Position numbers and translations under genes: made by a program. A stretch of 64,000 nucleotides of DNA from Acidimicrobiales bacterium (GTDB lineage Bacteria; Actinomycetota; Acidimicrobiia; Acidimicrobiales; Acidimicrobilacustridaceae), in assembly GCA_018401565.1 (NCBI GenBank), contig JAGYKS010000031.1, positions 248,001 through 312,000 of the forward strand, given 5' to 3'. Position 1 is the first letter of the stretch. Every line of letters begins with the position of its first letter. A model generated the notes under the pieces. That model did no database searches. It saw nothing but the letters and a program-made list of their open reading frames with translations, and was not told the DNA's origin. Positions 29,310 to 38,309 of the stretch are shown here, in pieces.

Positions 29310-30803
29310 GTGACATCCGGTGAGCAGATCAACGACCGCACCCCGGTGCTGGTGGCTGCGGGCCAACTCAGCCAGCGGGTGGACCGCGGCGAACAGGCCC
29401 TTGAGCCAGCCGACCTGATGGCCGAGGCGGTGCGCACGGCATTGCGTGACGCCGGCGCCTTGGCGCTGACGTCGAAGATCGACAGCATCCGGGTCATGAA
29501 CATCCTGTCGTGGCCCTATCGCGATCCAGGTGCCGCCGTGGCCAGCCGCATCGGGGCCACCCCGTCACACACGGGCCTGACGGTGATGGGCGGCAACTAC
29601 CCCCAGACCATGGTCAACCGTGCCGCCAGCGACATCGCCAACGGCTCGGCCGACGTGGTGGTGGTGTGCGGTGCCGAGGCGTGGCGGTCACGTGCCGCCG
29701 CCCGCAGCGCCGAGGGCCTGGGGTGGACGGTGCAACCCGCCGACGTTGCTCCCACCGAGATCTATGGCGGCAACGACCCCGAGCTCTCGTCTGCCGCCGA
29801 AGTGTCGAGCGGGGTGTTCATGCCCATCCAGGTGTACCCCATGTTCGACGTGGCCCTGCGGGCCCACCTCGGCCTGGGCGTCGACGAGCACCGCCAGCGT
29901 CTCGGCGCCTTGTGGAGCCGCTTCAGCGAGGTGGCTGCCGACAATCCCAACGCCTGGATCCAGCGCCGGTTCACCCCCGATGAGGTGGCCACCGCAACCG
30001 CCGACAACCGCATGGTGGGGTTTCCCTATACGAAGCTCATGAATTCCAACAACAACGTGGAACAGGGCGCAGCGGTCGTACTGTGCTCGGCTGCGGCTGC
30101 CACGGCTGCAGGCATCAGCCGGGACCGGTGGGTGTTCATCCACGCCGGCGCCGATGCCCATGACCACTGGTTCATCTCCGAGCGCCAGGATCTCCATTCC
30201 TCGCCTGCCATTGCGCTGGCCGGTGCCCGGGCCATGGAACTGGCCGGCGTTGGACCCGACGATCTCGCCCACGTCGACCTGTATTCGTGCTTCCCGTCGG
30301 CGGTGCAGATCGCAGCCCGGGAGCTTGGGCTCGGCCTTGACCGGCAACTGACGGTCACCGGCGGCATGAGCTTCGCTGGCGGACCGTGGAACAACTACGT
30401 CACCCACTCCATCGCCACCATGGCCGACGTGGTGCGCAACGACCCCGGCTCGATGGGTCTGGTCAGCGGCAACGGTGGCTACCTCACCAAGCACAGCTTC
30501 GCTCTCTACAGCACCCGACCGCCCACTGCGGATTTCCGGTGGGAAAACTGCCAGACGGCGGTGGATGAACTTCCCCGCCGGTCTGCAGTGTCCGGCCACA
30601 CCGGTGACGCCACCGTTGAGACGTACACCGTGGTGTTCGGTCGTGACGGTGCCGAGACAGCACTGGCCGCATGCCTCACTGCTGACGGCCGCCGAGCATG
30701 GACCCGCAGTACCGATCCCGCCGTGATGGACGAGCTGCAATCCCGTGAATGCGTGGGAGACACCGTGCAGGTCGATGCCGACGGCACGATGCATCTGGCC
30801 TGA
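29310..30803 (+). CDS. Thiolase-like acetyl-CoA acetyltransferase family protein without the usual Cys
   Basis: 497-residue thiolase-fold protein of the family annotated as acetyl-CoA acetyltransferase/SCP2-like. The region that holds the nucleophilic Cys in true thiolases reads MGGNYPQTMVNRAASDIANG, with Asn/Pro instead. HVDLYSCFPSAVQIAARELG, GGMSFAGGPWNNY and SGNGGYLTKH are conserved in this family. The C-terminal 100 residues form a small beta-rich domain. GGAGG lies 7 bases before GTG 29310. The final codons and stop are the first copy of a tandem repeat. Catalysis is uncertain; a binding or lyase partner role is possible. Confidence 0.8.
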   Translation: MTSGEQINDRTPVLVAAGQLSQRVDRGEQALEPADLMAEAVRTALRDAGALALTSKIDSIRVMNILSWPYRDPGAAVASRIGATPSHTGLTVMGGNYPQTMVNRAASDIANGSADVVVVCGAEAWRSRAAARSAEGLGWTVQPADVAPTEIYGGNDPELSSAAEVSSGVFMPIQVYPMFDVALRAHLGLGVDEHRQRLGALWSRFSEVAADNPNAWIQRRFTPDEVATATADNRMVGFPYTKLMNSNNNVEQGAAVVLCSAAAATAAGISRDRWVFIHAGADAHDHWFISERQDLHSSPAIALAGARAMELAGVGPDDLAHVDLYSCFPSAVQIAARELGLGLDRQLTVTGGMSFAGGPWNNYVTHSIATMADVVRNDPGSMGLVSGNGGYLTKHSFALYSTRPPTADFRWENCQTAVDELPRRSAVSGHTGDATVETYTVVFGRDGAETALAACLTADGRRAWTRSTDPAVMDELQSRECVGDTVQVDADGTMHLA

Positions 30804-30890
30804 CACTGGGCGGCCTGACACTATGCATCTGGCCTGACGCTATGCATCTGGCCTGACGCTATGCATCTGGCCTGACACTGGGCGGCCTGA
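30789..30890 (+). repeat. 3'-end tandem repeat containing the stop codon
   Basis: ATGCATCTGGCCTGAC occurs at 30789, 30823, 30842 and 30861. The first copy is the last four codons and stop of the thiolase-like gene, so the coding end and its stop are repeated four times. A second motif, actgggcggcctga, lies after the first and last copies. Confidence 0.95.
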
Positions 30891-30899
30891 GCCGCCGAT

Positions 30900-31358
30900 T
30901 CAGTCGGCCTGGCGCCGGGCGTTGGCATCGAGCCGGGCGCCCAACATGGTGATGACCCGCTCGTGCACCTTGGGCATCTCGCTCAGCAACCGTTTGAAAT
31001 CGTCGGTGTCGAACGCCACCAGTCGCATCGGCGACTCGGCGATCACCGACGCCGAGCGGGGCCGGTGATCCACCAGTGCCATCTCGCCGATCATCGTGCC
31101 GGGCCCGATCGTGGCCACCGTGTCGTCACCGACGTGCACGGTTGCCTGGCCGTCGAGAACCACGAAACACTCCTGGCCTACCCGACCCTGGTCGATGATC
31201 ACCGCTCCGGGGAGAGCCTCGACCTCGTCCGCCAGCTCGGCCACCCGCTCCAGCTCGGCCGGTTCGAATCCGACGAAGAACGAGATGTCCCGCAATTCAA
31301 CGGCCAGGGCAAAACGGGACTGTTCGTCCTCGGCTGCCTTTTTGCGCTTGCCGAACAT
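30900..31358 (-). CDS. Cyclic nucleotide-binding domain protein
   Basis: 152 residues made of one CRP-like sensor domain after a short basic start (MFGKRKK). The phosphate-binding cassette reads IGEMALVDHRPRSASV, preceded by the beta-roll segment QECFVVLDGQATVHVGDD. No helix-turn-helix follows, so it is a stand-alone sensor rather than a transcription factor. ATG 31358 has GGGGAG 6 bases upstream. Its ligand may be cAMP or cGMP but cannot be fixed from sequence. Confidence 0.88.
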   Translation of the reverse strand: MFGKRKKAAEDEQSRFALAVELRDISFFVGFEPAELERVAELADEVEALPGAVIIDQGRVGQECFVVLDGQATVHVGDDTVATIGPGTMIGEMALVDHRPRSASVIAESPMRLVAFDTDDFKRLLSEMPKVHERVITMLGARLDANARRQAD

Positions 31359-31421
31359 GTGCACTCCCCGGCGGTGATGCCCGTTGCCCATTCCCCACGG
31401 AATGTGGCGAGCGACACGATG

Positions 31422-32357
31422 CTACCGGTCGGGATGCGGTCTGTGCCCGGGCCAGCGGGCCACCAGCGTCCTGGCCCGGCCGGCAAGGTCATCGGCAACG
31501 TGGGCGCCATCGAATCCCACCCTGCCCGCCAGCGACACCACGTGGTCGGCCTGATGGGGCGCGATCTCCACCACCAGCACACCTCCGACCCGTAACCACT
31601 CACCTGCCCCACCCACAATCTCGTCCACCGCCTCGGTTCCGGTGGGACCCGACACCAGAGCCCCGACAGGCTCATGGTTGATGACCTCGGCTGGGAGCTG
31701 CTCGTGGTCGGCGATGTAGGGGGGATTGCTGATCACCAGGTCCACCGACCCGGCGAGATGGGCGTGGTTGGCCTCAAGGGCCCCGAACCACGACCCCGAC
31801 ACCAGGGTGACCCCACCACCGGCGGTACCCAGCCCGGCCAGGTTGGCAGCAGCCACAGCCAGGGCATCACCGGACACGTCGGTGGCCACCACCACGGCAT
31901 CGCTGCGCTCAGCGGCGACCGACAATGCGATGGCACCCGAGCCGGTGCCCAGATCCACCACCACCGGCGCACGGCCCGAACCGGGGGGACACAGCTTCGC
32001 CAGCTCATCGAGTGCCCGCTGCACCACCTGCTCGGTTTCGGGCCGCGGGATGAGCACACGTGGGTCCACCATCAGGTCCAGGGTCCGAAACGACCACTCC
32101 CCCAACACGTACTGCAGCGGCTCACCGGCCCGACGGCGGTCCACCATGGACTCGACACGCTTCACTCCCCCGACGGTGGCCGGCAGGTCGTGTTCTGCGG
32201 CCAGACCGCCGGTGTGCATGCCGCTGGCAACCTCCACCATCCATCTGGCCTCGGCGGCGGCATTGTCGATGCCAGCCGCCTCAAGCCGGCGGGCGGTCAT
32301 GTCGGCCAGCACACCCCACGCCAGGGTGTCGTCTCCTGACGACGGCGACGGGGTCAT
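31422..32357 (-). CDS. prmC: Peptide chain release factor glutamine methyltransferase
   Basis: SAM-dependent enzyme that methylates the GGQ glutamine of release factors. 311 residues: helical N-terminal substrate-binding domain with PLQYVLGEWSFRTLDLMV, PRPETEQVV, the SAM motif VVDLGTGSGAIALSVA and the catalytic DLVISNPPYI. ATG 32357 overlaps the prfA stop (ATGA), the usual coupling of enzyme and substrate genes. Confidence 0.95.
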   Translation of the reverse strand: MTPSPSSGDDTLAWGVLADMTARRLEAAGIDNAAAEARWMVEVASGMHTGGLAAEHDLPATVGGVKRVESMVDRRRAGEPLQYVLGEWSFRTLDLMVDPRVLIPRPETEQVVQRALDELAKLCPPGSGRAPVVVDLGTGSGAIALSVAAERSDAVVVATDVSGDALAVAAANLAGLGTAGGGVTLVSGSWFGALEANHAHLAGSVDLVISNPPYIADHEQLPAEVINHEPVGALVSGPTGTEAVDEIVGGAGEWLRVGGVLVVEIAPHQADHVVSLAGRVGFDGAHVADDLAGRARTLVARWPGHRPHPDR

Positions 32358-33457
32358 CGTCGTTGCGGTGTGGTGACGCCGGGGTCGGGTTCACCACCAT
32401 CAGCAAGGCGACGGGCACGGTCGTCCGCCACCAGCGGCCCGACCACCAGGTCCAGGTCACCGTCGAGCACACGGTCCAGCTTGTACACGGTGAGACCAAT
32501 GCGGTGGTCGGTGACGCGGTTTTCCTTGACGTTGTAGGTGCGGATCTTTTCGGACCGACCACCGCCGCCAACCTGACCCCGACGGGTGGCCGACGCCTCG
32601 GCGGCCTGATGTTCCTGCTGGGCAGCCAGCAGCCGGCTGCGCAACACGCGCATGGCCTTGGCCTTGTTCTGGAGCTGGCTCTTTTCGTCCTGCATGGCCA
32701 CCACCACGCCGGTGGGCACATGAGTGATGCGCACCGCAGAGTCGGTGGTATTGACCGACTGCCCGCCGGGCCCCGACGACCGGTAGACGTCGATGGTGAG
32801 GTCGTTGGGGTCGATGGTGACATCGACTTCGTCGGCCTCGGGCAGCACGGTGACCGTCGCCGACGACGTGTGGATCCGCCCCTGCGACTCGGTGACCGGC
32901 ACGCGTTGCACACGATGGGGACCACCCTCGAAGCACAAGTGGCTCCACGCCCGGTCGCCCGACACGCTGAACGTGATCTCGGAGTACCCACCCAGGTCCG
33001 ACAGCTGCGACCCGATGATCTCCATGCGCCAGCCTCGGCGGGTGGCGAAACCCCGGTACATCTCGAACAGGTCCCGGGCAAACAGGTTGGCCTCCTCGCC
33101 TCCCTCAGCACCGCGGATCTCCATGATCACGTTGCGGCTGTCGTTGGGGTCAGGCGGGACCAGCGCCTCGGCCAGGTCGTCGTCGAGAGCGGTCAGCTCG
33201 GCTTCGCCGCGGGCGATCTCGGCGACAAGCTGTTCCCGCTCGTCCCCGGTGGCCTCGTCGAGCAGCTCGCGGGCGGCGGCCACATCGCCCGACACGGCGC
33301 GGCGGCGGCGCAACAGTGCCACCACGATGTCGAGCTCGTGGTACCTGCGGGCAGCGGCGGTGTAGCGGACCTGGTCGGCGATCACCTCGGGATCAGCGAG
33401 GCTGGCCTCAACCATTTCGTGTTCACGCTCAAGGGCGTCCAGACGGTCCTGCATCAC
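32354..33457 (-). CDS. prfA: Peptide chain release factor 1
   Basis: Terminates translation at UAA and UAG. Domain 2 carries the anticodon-like tripeptide P-V-T in VQRVPVTESQGRIHTS, which marks RF1 rather than RF2, and domain 3 the catalytic GGQ in SSGPGGQSVNTTDSAV. Length is 367, unbroken. GTG 33457 or ATG 33454 can start the protein; no strong ribosome-binding site is seen. Confidence 0.96.
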   Translation of the reverse strand: MMQDRLDALEREHEMVEASLADPEVIADQVRYTAAARRYHELDIVVALLRRRRAVSGDVAAARELLDEATGDEREQLVAEIARGEAELTALDDDLAEALVPPDPNDSRNVIMEIRGAEGGEEANLFARDLFEMYRGFATRRGWRMEIIGSQLSDLGGYSEITFSVSGDRAWSHLCFEGGPHRVQRVPVTESQGRIHTSSATVTVLPEADEVDVTIDPNDLTIDVYRSSGPGGQSVNTTDSAVRITHVPTGVVVAMQDEKSQLQNKAKAMRVLRSRLLAAQQEHQAAEASATRRGQVGGGGRSEKIRTYNVKENRVTDHRIGLTVYKLDRVLDGDLDLVVGPLVADDRARRLADGGEPDPGVTTPQRR

Positions 33458-33481
33458 GGTTCAGGGTAGGCCGGGTTCACC

Positions 33482-34513
33482 TCAGCCAGGATTCCGGCGG
33501 TACCAGTCGTCGTCGACCACCACCACAGAAGCCGGCTGCACCAGCAGTTGCGACAGTCGGCCAATCACCGGCTGCAGACTTCGGCCAGGGGTCACCAGCA
33601 CCAGTCGACAGTCATCACGCCCGATGTGGGCCTGATGAACCAGTCGCACATCGGCAGCTGCCGGGACCAGGTCCAGATCGATGCCCACCGTGCACGCCAC
33701 CACCACTGGCGTGCCGTCGACACCCACACCGGTGGCGAAGGCGGCAGCAGTTTCGGTCAGCGAGCTGCGCGGCACCGTGGGCTCAGCCAGGTTCAGCAAC
33801 GCAGCCCCAACCAGAGCGGGATCATCCAGGACATGGCGACGCAGCCAGCGTTCCCGGGCCATGCGACCCAGCGGGTGGCGGTCAGCGGCATCGCCCCGGC
33901 GGTGGGCGGTGATGTCCGACGCCACGCGGGCCAGCGTGGCCAGGCGGGCGGCGTCATCGGAATCGCCCAGCAAGGTGGCATGTCCGTCACGGTCGTTGCG
34001 ACCCACCCCGGGAAGCAGCACCACCTCATCGCCCACCGTGACCACGCGGGCCATCTCAAGGCCCAGCACCTCACCGGTCACCACACCGTGCTCAACCACA
34101 ACATCGACGCCCATGTCGGCCAATACGGTGGCGGCTTCCAGCTCGGCGGCCGATGGCTCGGCCACCGCCGGTATCGGGTCGGGTGATGCCGGCTGCAGCT
34201 CACGACCGCTACACGCCCAAACCTCGATGGGCAGGGCGAACGCAGAGGCACGGCGGGCAAGCACACCGGTGTCGGTTTCGGCCACCACCGACACCGCCGC
34301 AGCACCCTGACGCTCCGCCCACGCCAGGGCGCGGCCGAGACCGGTGACGGGACGATCGTCGATCAGCACCCACGCCGTTGCGTCCACCATGACCGCAGCC
34401 CCACCGCCGAAGCCGTGGGGCTGGTCAATGGCAGCACCGGTGTGATCGGTGACCAGTGCTGACAGCTTGGCCGCCGCCAGGCGGGCACGTTGGTCAGCTG
34501 ACAGCGAACTCAT
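33482..34513 (-). CDS. Conserved-looking protein of unknown function between rpmE and prfA
   Basis: 343 residues, unbroken, with balanced charge and no membrane segment or signal peptide. The N-terminal third has alternating strands and helices (AWVLIDDRPVTGLGRALAWAERQ, AAAVSVVAETDTGVLARRA). The middle has GVDVVVEHGVVTGEVLGLEMARVV and VVLLPGVGRNDRDGHA. The end has VDGTPVVVACTVGIDLDLVPAA, RDDCRLVLVTPGRS and VVVDDDWYRRNPG. The pattern suggests an alpha/beta fold. Location within a release-factor/ribosomal-protein group hints at a translation link, but no family was recognised. Confidence 0.8.
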   Translation of the reverse strand: MSSLSADQRARLAAAKLSALVTDHTGAAIDQPHGFGGGAAVMVDATAWVLIDDRPVTGLGRALAWAERQGAAAVSVVAETDTGVLARRASAFALPIEVWACSGRELQPASPDPIPAVAEPSAAELEAATVLADMGVDVVVEHGVVTGEVLGLEMARVVTVGDEVVLLPGVGRNDRDGHATLLGDSDDAARLATLARVASDITAHRRGDAADRHPLGRMARERWLRRHVLDDPALVGAALLNLAEPTVPRSSLTETAAAFATGVGVDGTPVVVACTVGIDLDLVPAAADVRLVHQAHIGRDDCRLVLVTPGRSLQPVIGRLSQLLVQPASVVVVDDDWYRRNPG

Positions 34514-34549
34514 GGTGAGGCGGGCCGGCAGGAGCCGACGCCCGATGAC

Positions 34550-34777
34550 TCAATCTTCGCTTGTGGCCGACTTGCCCTTGCGCTGACCGAAGCGACGCTC
34601 GAAGCGCTCGATGCGGCCACCGGTGTCCACCAGACGCTGCTTGCCGGTGTAGAAGGGGTGGCATTCACTGCACATTTCCACCACCACCTCGGGCGAGGTG
34701 GAACGGGTCTCGAAGGTGACGCCGCACGAGCAGCGGACCTTGCAGAGTTCGTAGTTGGGATGGATGTCGGCCTTCAT
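34550..34777 (-). CDS. rpmE: 50S ribosomal protein bL31
   Basis: 75 residues starting [19 protein letters not shown]. Four Cys (in CKVRCSC and MCSECHPF) form the zinc-binding C+ type of bL31, so this is the zinc-replete paralogue. [20 protein letters not shown] is the family signature. It lies 80 bases downstream of rho. Confidence 0.97.
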   Translation of the reverse strand: MKADIHPNYELCKVRCSCGVTFETRSTSPEVVVEMCSECHPFYTGKQRLVDTGGRIERFERRFGQRKGKSATSED

Positions 34778-34857
34778 GGGTGATCTCCCGGAGGTGTGCA
34801 GTGGGTGTCAGTGTGGCCCAACCCGGTCGGGGTAGGCAATCTGGTGGTGATGGGTGC

Positions 34858-36723
34858 TCAGGCGGTGCCCGTGGGCGCCTTGGCGATCTCGGCCAGGAAG
34901 TCGTCGTTGGTCTTGAACGAGGCAAGACGGTCGATGAGCATCTCGAGGCCGGCCCCGGAACTGGAGTCGGCGCTCAGGCCCGAGAGCACTCGGCGCAGCT
35001 TCCACACCATCTGCAGCTGCTTGCGGTCAAACAGCAGCTCCTCGTGACGGGTTGAGCTGGCATCCACGTCGATGGCCGGGAAGATGCGACGGTCGGCGAG
35101 CCGACGATCGAGCTTCAGCTCCATGTTGCCGGTGCCCTTGAACTCCTCGAAGATGTGCTCGTCCATCTTGGAGTTCGTCTCCACCAGCGCAGTGGCCAGG
35201 ATGGTGAGGGATCCGCCCTCTTCGAGGTTCCGGGCTGCGCCGAAGAACCGCTTGGGCGGGTACAACGCACCGGCATCGATACCGCCGGACATGATCCGGC
35301 CTGATGCCGGGGCGGCCAGGTTGTAGGCCCGAGCCAGACGGGTGATGCCGTCGAGAATGATGACGACGTCCTTGCCTTCTTCGACCAGGCGCTTTGAACG
35401 CTCGATGACCAGTTCGGCCACCAGCGTGTGCTCGTCAGACGGCCGGTCGAACGTGGAGGCCACAACCTCGCCCCGCATCAGCCACCGCTTGAAATCGGTG
35501 ACCTCCTCGGGACGCTCGTCAACCAGCAACACGATGACGTGGCATTCGGGGTTGTTGGTCTCGATGGACCGTGCGATCTGCTTCATGATCGTGGTCTTGC
35601 CCGCCTTGGGGGGCGACACGATCAGTCCTCGCTGGCCCTTGCCCACCGGCGAGATGATGTCGATGATCCTCGCCGTCATGTTCAGGGGGTCCTCGGTGAC
35701 CTCCATGCGCAGCTTCTCATCAGGGAACAGCGGGGTGAGGTCCTCGAAACGGGGCCGGTTGCGGGCCACCTCGGGATCGCCACCGTTGACGGTGTCGATG
35801 CGCAGCAACGCCGGGTTCTTCTCGTTGCGACTGGCCGGTCGGCTGGCACCGGTGACGTGGTCGCCACGACGCAGACCGAGCTGGCGGACCTGCTTGACCG
35901 ACACGTAGACGTCGTCTTTGGACGGCAGGTACTGCTTGAGTCGCAGGAACCCGTAACCGTCATCGCGAAGGTCCAGCAGGCCAGCGACCTCGACCGGTTC
36001 GCCAACGAACTCTTCGGGACGCTCGGTGCGTTCGGGACGAGGGCTGCCGTCGCGGTCACGGCCGCGACGACGGCGACGCCGGTTGCCGGGCTCGCCATCA
36101 TCACCGCGCTGCTCGCCGTTGCGCTGCTCACCACCGCGCTGCTCGCCGGTGCGCTGGTCGCCACGATTGCCCTGTTGGCGCTGACCACCGTCGCGGTTGC
36201 CGTCTCGGTTGCCTTCGCGGTTGCCTTCGCGGCCAGCCTGGCCACGGTTTCGCGACCCGGCCTCGCCACCACGACGACCACCGTCGCTGCGCAACGGACG
36301 GGCTTCACCCGTGTCGGCAGCGTCGTCGGAGGCCTCTGGGGCAGTCTCGGTACCGGTGTCAGCCTCTGGGCCGACTGAAACTGCAGACGATGCCGACGGC
36401 TCGTCAGCGGTCGCCGACTCGTCGCTATCGTCCGCTGTCGCTTCGTCGCTACCCGATGACGAGGCACGACCGGTGCCACGTCGGCTGCGACCATTGGCCG
36501 CAGAAGCCCGGGGGGCAGCGGCCGGTTCATCACTGGTCTCTTGTGACGCACCGCCGTTGCCGGCGGGCTCGACATGGGCCAGTTGCAAGATGAGATCAAC
36601 GATCTCGGCTTTTCGCGACCGCGACCCGGGCTTGCCGCCCAGGGCGGTGGCGATCGACATCAGCTGCTCGCGGTCCTTGCGCTCAAGCGCTGACCTCTCG
36701 AGGGATTGGGATTCCACGCTCAC
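34858..36723 (-). CDS. rho: Transcription termination factor Rho with long N-terminal insertion
   Basis: RNA-dependent helicase that releases transcripts. 621 residues against about 420 in Escherichia coli. An N-terminal helical part ([23 protein letters not shown]) is followed by an insertion of about 200 residues: first acidic and Ser/Asp-rich, then Arg/Gly/Asn/Gln-rich repeats ([29 protein letters not shown]). The RNA-binding cold-shock-like domain begins near [14 protein letters not shown]. Walker A is [14 protein letters not shown], Walker [15 protein letters not shown], and the Q-loop/R-loop region follows. GTG 36723 follows AGAGG closely; GTG 36717 and ATG 36741 are alternatives. Such insertions are known in actinobacterial Rho proteins and contribute RNA contacts. 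Confidence 0.95.
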   Translation of the reverse strand: MSVESQSLERSALERKDREQLMSIATALGGKPGSRSRKAEIVDLILQLAHVEPAGNGGASQETSDEPAAAPRASAANGRSRRGTGRASSSGSDEATADDSDESATADEPSASSAVSVGPEADTGTETAPEASDDAADTGEARPLRSDGGRRGGEAGSRNRGQAGREGNREGNRDGNRDGGQRQQGNRGDQRTGEQRGGEQRNGEQRGDDGEPGNRRRRRRGRDRDGSPRPERTERPEEFVGEPVEVAGLLDLRDDGYGFLRLKQYLPSKDDVYVSVKQVRQLGLRRGDHVTGASRPASRNEKNPALLRIDTVNGGDPEVARNRPRFEDLTPLFPDEKLRMEVTEDPLNMTARIIDIISPVGKGQRGLIVSPPKAGKTTIMKQIARSIETNNPECHVIVLLVDERPEEVTDFKRWLMRGEVVASTFDRPSDEHTLVAELVIERSKRLVEEGKDVVIILDGITRLARAYNLAAPASGRIMSGGIDAGALYPPKRFFGAARNLEEGGSLTILATALVETNSKMDEHIFEEFKGTGNMELKLDRRLADRRIFPAIDVDASSTRHEELLFDRKQLQMVWKLRRVLSGLSADSSSGAGLEMLIDRLASFKTNDDFLAEIAKAPTGTA

Positions 36724-37029
36724 GTTTCCTCTTTCGTGCATCCGCGTGTGGGACGACGTCAGGGTGACCTGACCCGATCCAACCAGATGCGTCGGGCAAA
36801 GCCAGACGGTGTGGTCGATCGGTCAGGGAGCCCCCTCGCCGGTACATCCGCCGCCACCCAACCACCTCAGGCATCCGGCGGAATCGCGCGATGCCCGGGA
36901 GGGACAAAAGGGTGCGGGGAGTTGCCTGGCCCGAGACGGGCACAACGGCAACAAGGTCACGATAGGACCATGGAGGGCCCCATCGCAACCTCAGGGCACA
37001 GATGTTCGCCCAGCGGGAACCAATCCCGA
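36724..37029. other. Region upstream of rho
   Basis: About 306 bases separate rho from the PGM-family gene end. A perfect 6-bp inverted repeat, GTCAGG-GTGA-CCTGAC, lies at 36758-36773, 35 bases upstream of the rho start, and could be an operator or leader hairpin. No convincing coding frame was found. Rho genes often have attenuated leaders, so this is a candidate region for such control. Confidence 0.4.
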
Positions 37030-38179
37030 TCAGCGAACCGACAGCAACTCACCCATGAGTTCGTGGCCGGGCACCGCCGGACTATCGGCCACACCGGCTT
37101 CGCTGTAGACCCCACCGGGGCCATCGGTGGCCGAATCCACCAGCAGGTACGGCACCGGGTCGGGGGTGTGGGTGCGAAGCGCCAGCGGTGTGGCGTGATC
37201 AGGAAGCAGCAAAAGGCGCCAGTGACCCATCTCGTCGAGCCCGTCGACCAGCGGGCCCAGGATCTCCGAGTCCCATCGTTCCAGCGCCCGGACCTTCTCG
37301 ACGGTGTCCCCGGCGTGGCCGGCCTCGTCGGTGGCTTCCACGTGGATCACAAACAGGTCGGTGCCTGCCCGCAGGGTGTTCAGGGCCAGATCGCGCTTGC
37401 CGGCGTAGTCGGTGTCGTACCACCCCGTGGCCGTGGCCAGATCGTGCACGGTGATGCCGGTGAGCACTCCGAGGCCACGCACCAGATCCACGGCGGTGAC
37501 CAGTCCGGCGCTCACGCCGAAACGTTCGGTGAAGTCGGGCATGACCGGCTGTGATCCCTGGCCCCACAACCAGATCTGGTTGGCGTCGAGGTCGCTGGCG
37601 GCCAGCACGGCCCGTGACGCCTCGTGCAGCTCGATCAACCGGGCGGCGGCCGGTCCCGACGGGGCCACTGACGGTTTGCCGGTGAGGTCGTGTGGTGGCA
37701 CACACTCGGCGTCAGCCAGTGCCGCCGGCGCCACCATGACATGGCGGTACTGCACCCCGGGATGGAACACCACGCCGTCACCACCCAGTGCAGCATCGAG
37801 TGCCCGCACCACCTCGGCGGCTGCCTCGGTGGAAGGATGCCCGCCGGCGAAATCCACCATGGTGCCGTCGTCGGCCACCGTGACCAGATTGCACCGAAAC
37901 GCCACCTGATCGGCGTCGAGACTGCAGGCCCAGAGCAGCCGCCTCGATGGGCGACCGCCCCGAGTGGTAGGCCGCCGGGTCGTAGCCCAGGATCGACATG
38001 TTGCCCACGTCGCTGCCCGGGGGCATGCCCTCGGGAATCACGGCGGCACGCCCCACCCGGCCACGCAACGCCAGCGCGTCGAGATTTGGTGTCACCGCCG
38101 CCTGCAGCGGGGTACGCCCGCCCAGTTCGTCTACGGGTTCATCGGCACAGCCGTCGGGAATGCAGACCACATACTTCAT
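37030..38179 (-). CDS. PGM-family protein, probable homoserine kinase (one frame break)
   Basis: ApgM-like (cofactor-independent phosphoglycerate mutase/alkaline phosphatase superfamily) protein of 382 residues. It begins MKYVVCIPDGCADEPVDELGG and has PEGMPPGSDVGNMSILGYDP, with the probable catalytic Ser, RSPIEAAALGL, FRCNLVTV, HVEATDEAGHAGD and LPDHATPLALRTHT, which supply the metal ligands. A subfamily with this N-terminus that sits beside hom and thrC has been proposed to act as a non-orthologous homoserine kinase. Here thrC and hom are immediately upstream and no thrB is visible. An extra C near 37922 breaks the frame. The start ATG 38179 lacks a clear ribosome-binding site. Confidence 0.82.
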
Positions 38180-38251
38180 GACCACATCATTGCACCGGCT
38201 GGTCACCACGCCGCCAGCGGGGGCCACGTTCAGCCCGGACAACGCCGTGCG

Positions 38252-38309
38252 GCCAGCGTCCAGCCAGCCAGCGTCCAGCCAGCCAGCGTCCAGCCAGCCG
38301 GCGTTCAGC
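38252..38309 (-). repeat. 3'-end tandem repeat of thrC, starting at the stop codon
   Basis: Four copies of a 15-bp unit, GCTGGACGCTGGCTG on the minus strand. The first, diverged copy reads GCTGAACGCCGGCTG and contains the TGA stop of thrC. The tract fills the gap toward the PGM-family gene. Confidence 0.92.

Noticed and set aside
30789-30890. CRISPR array
   Set aside because: Copies are contiguous or separated by related sequence, with no unique 30-40-base spacers and no cas genes; the same holds for the other repeat loci.
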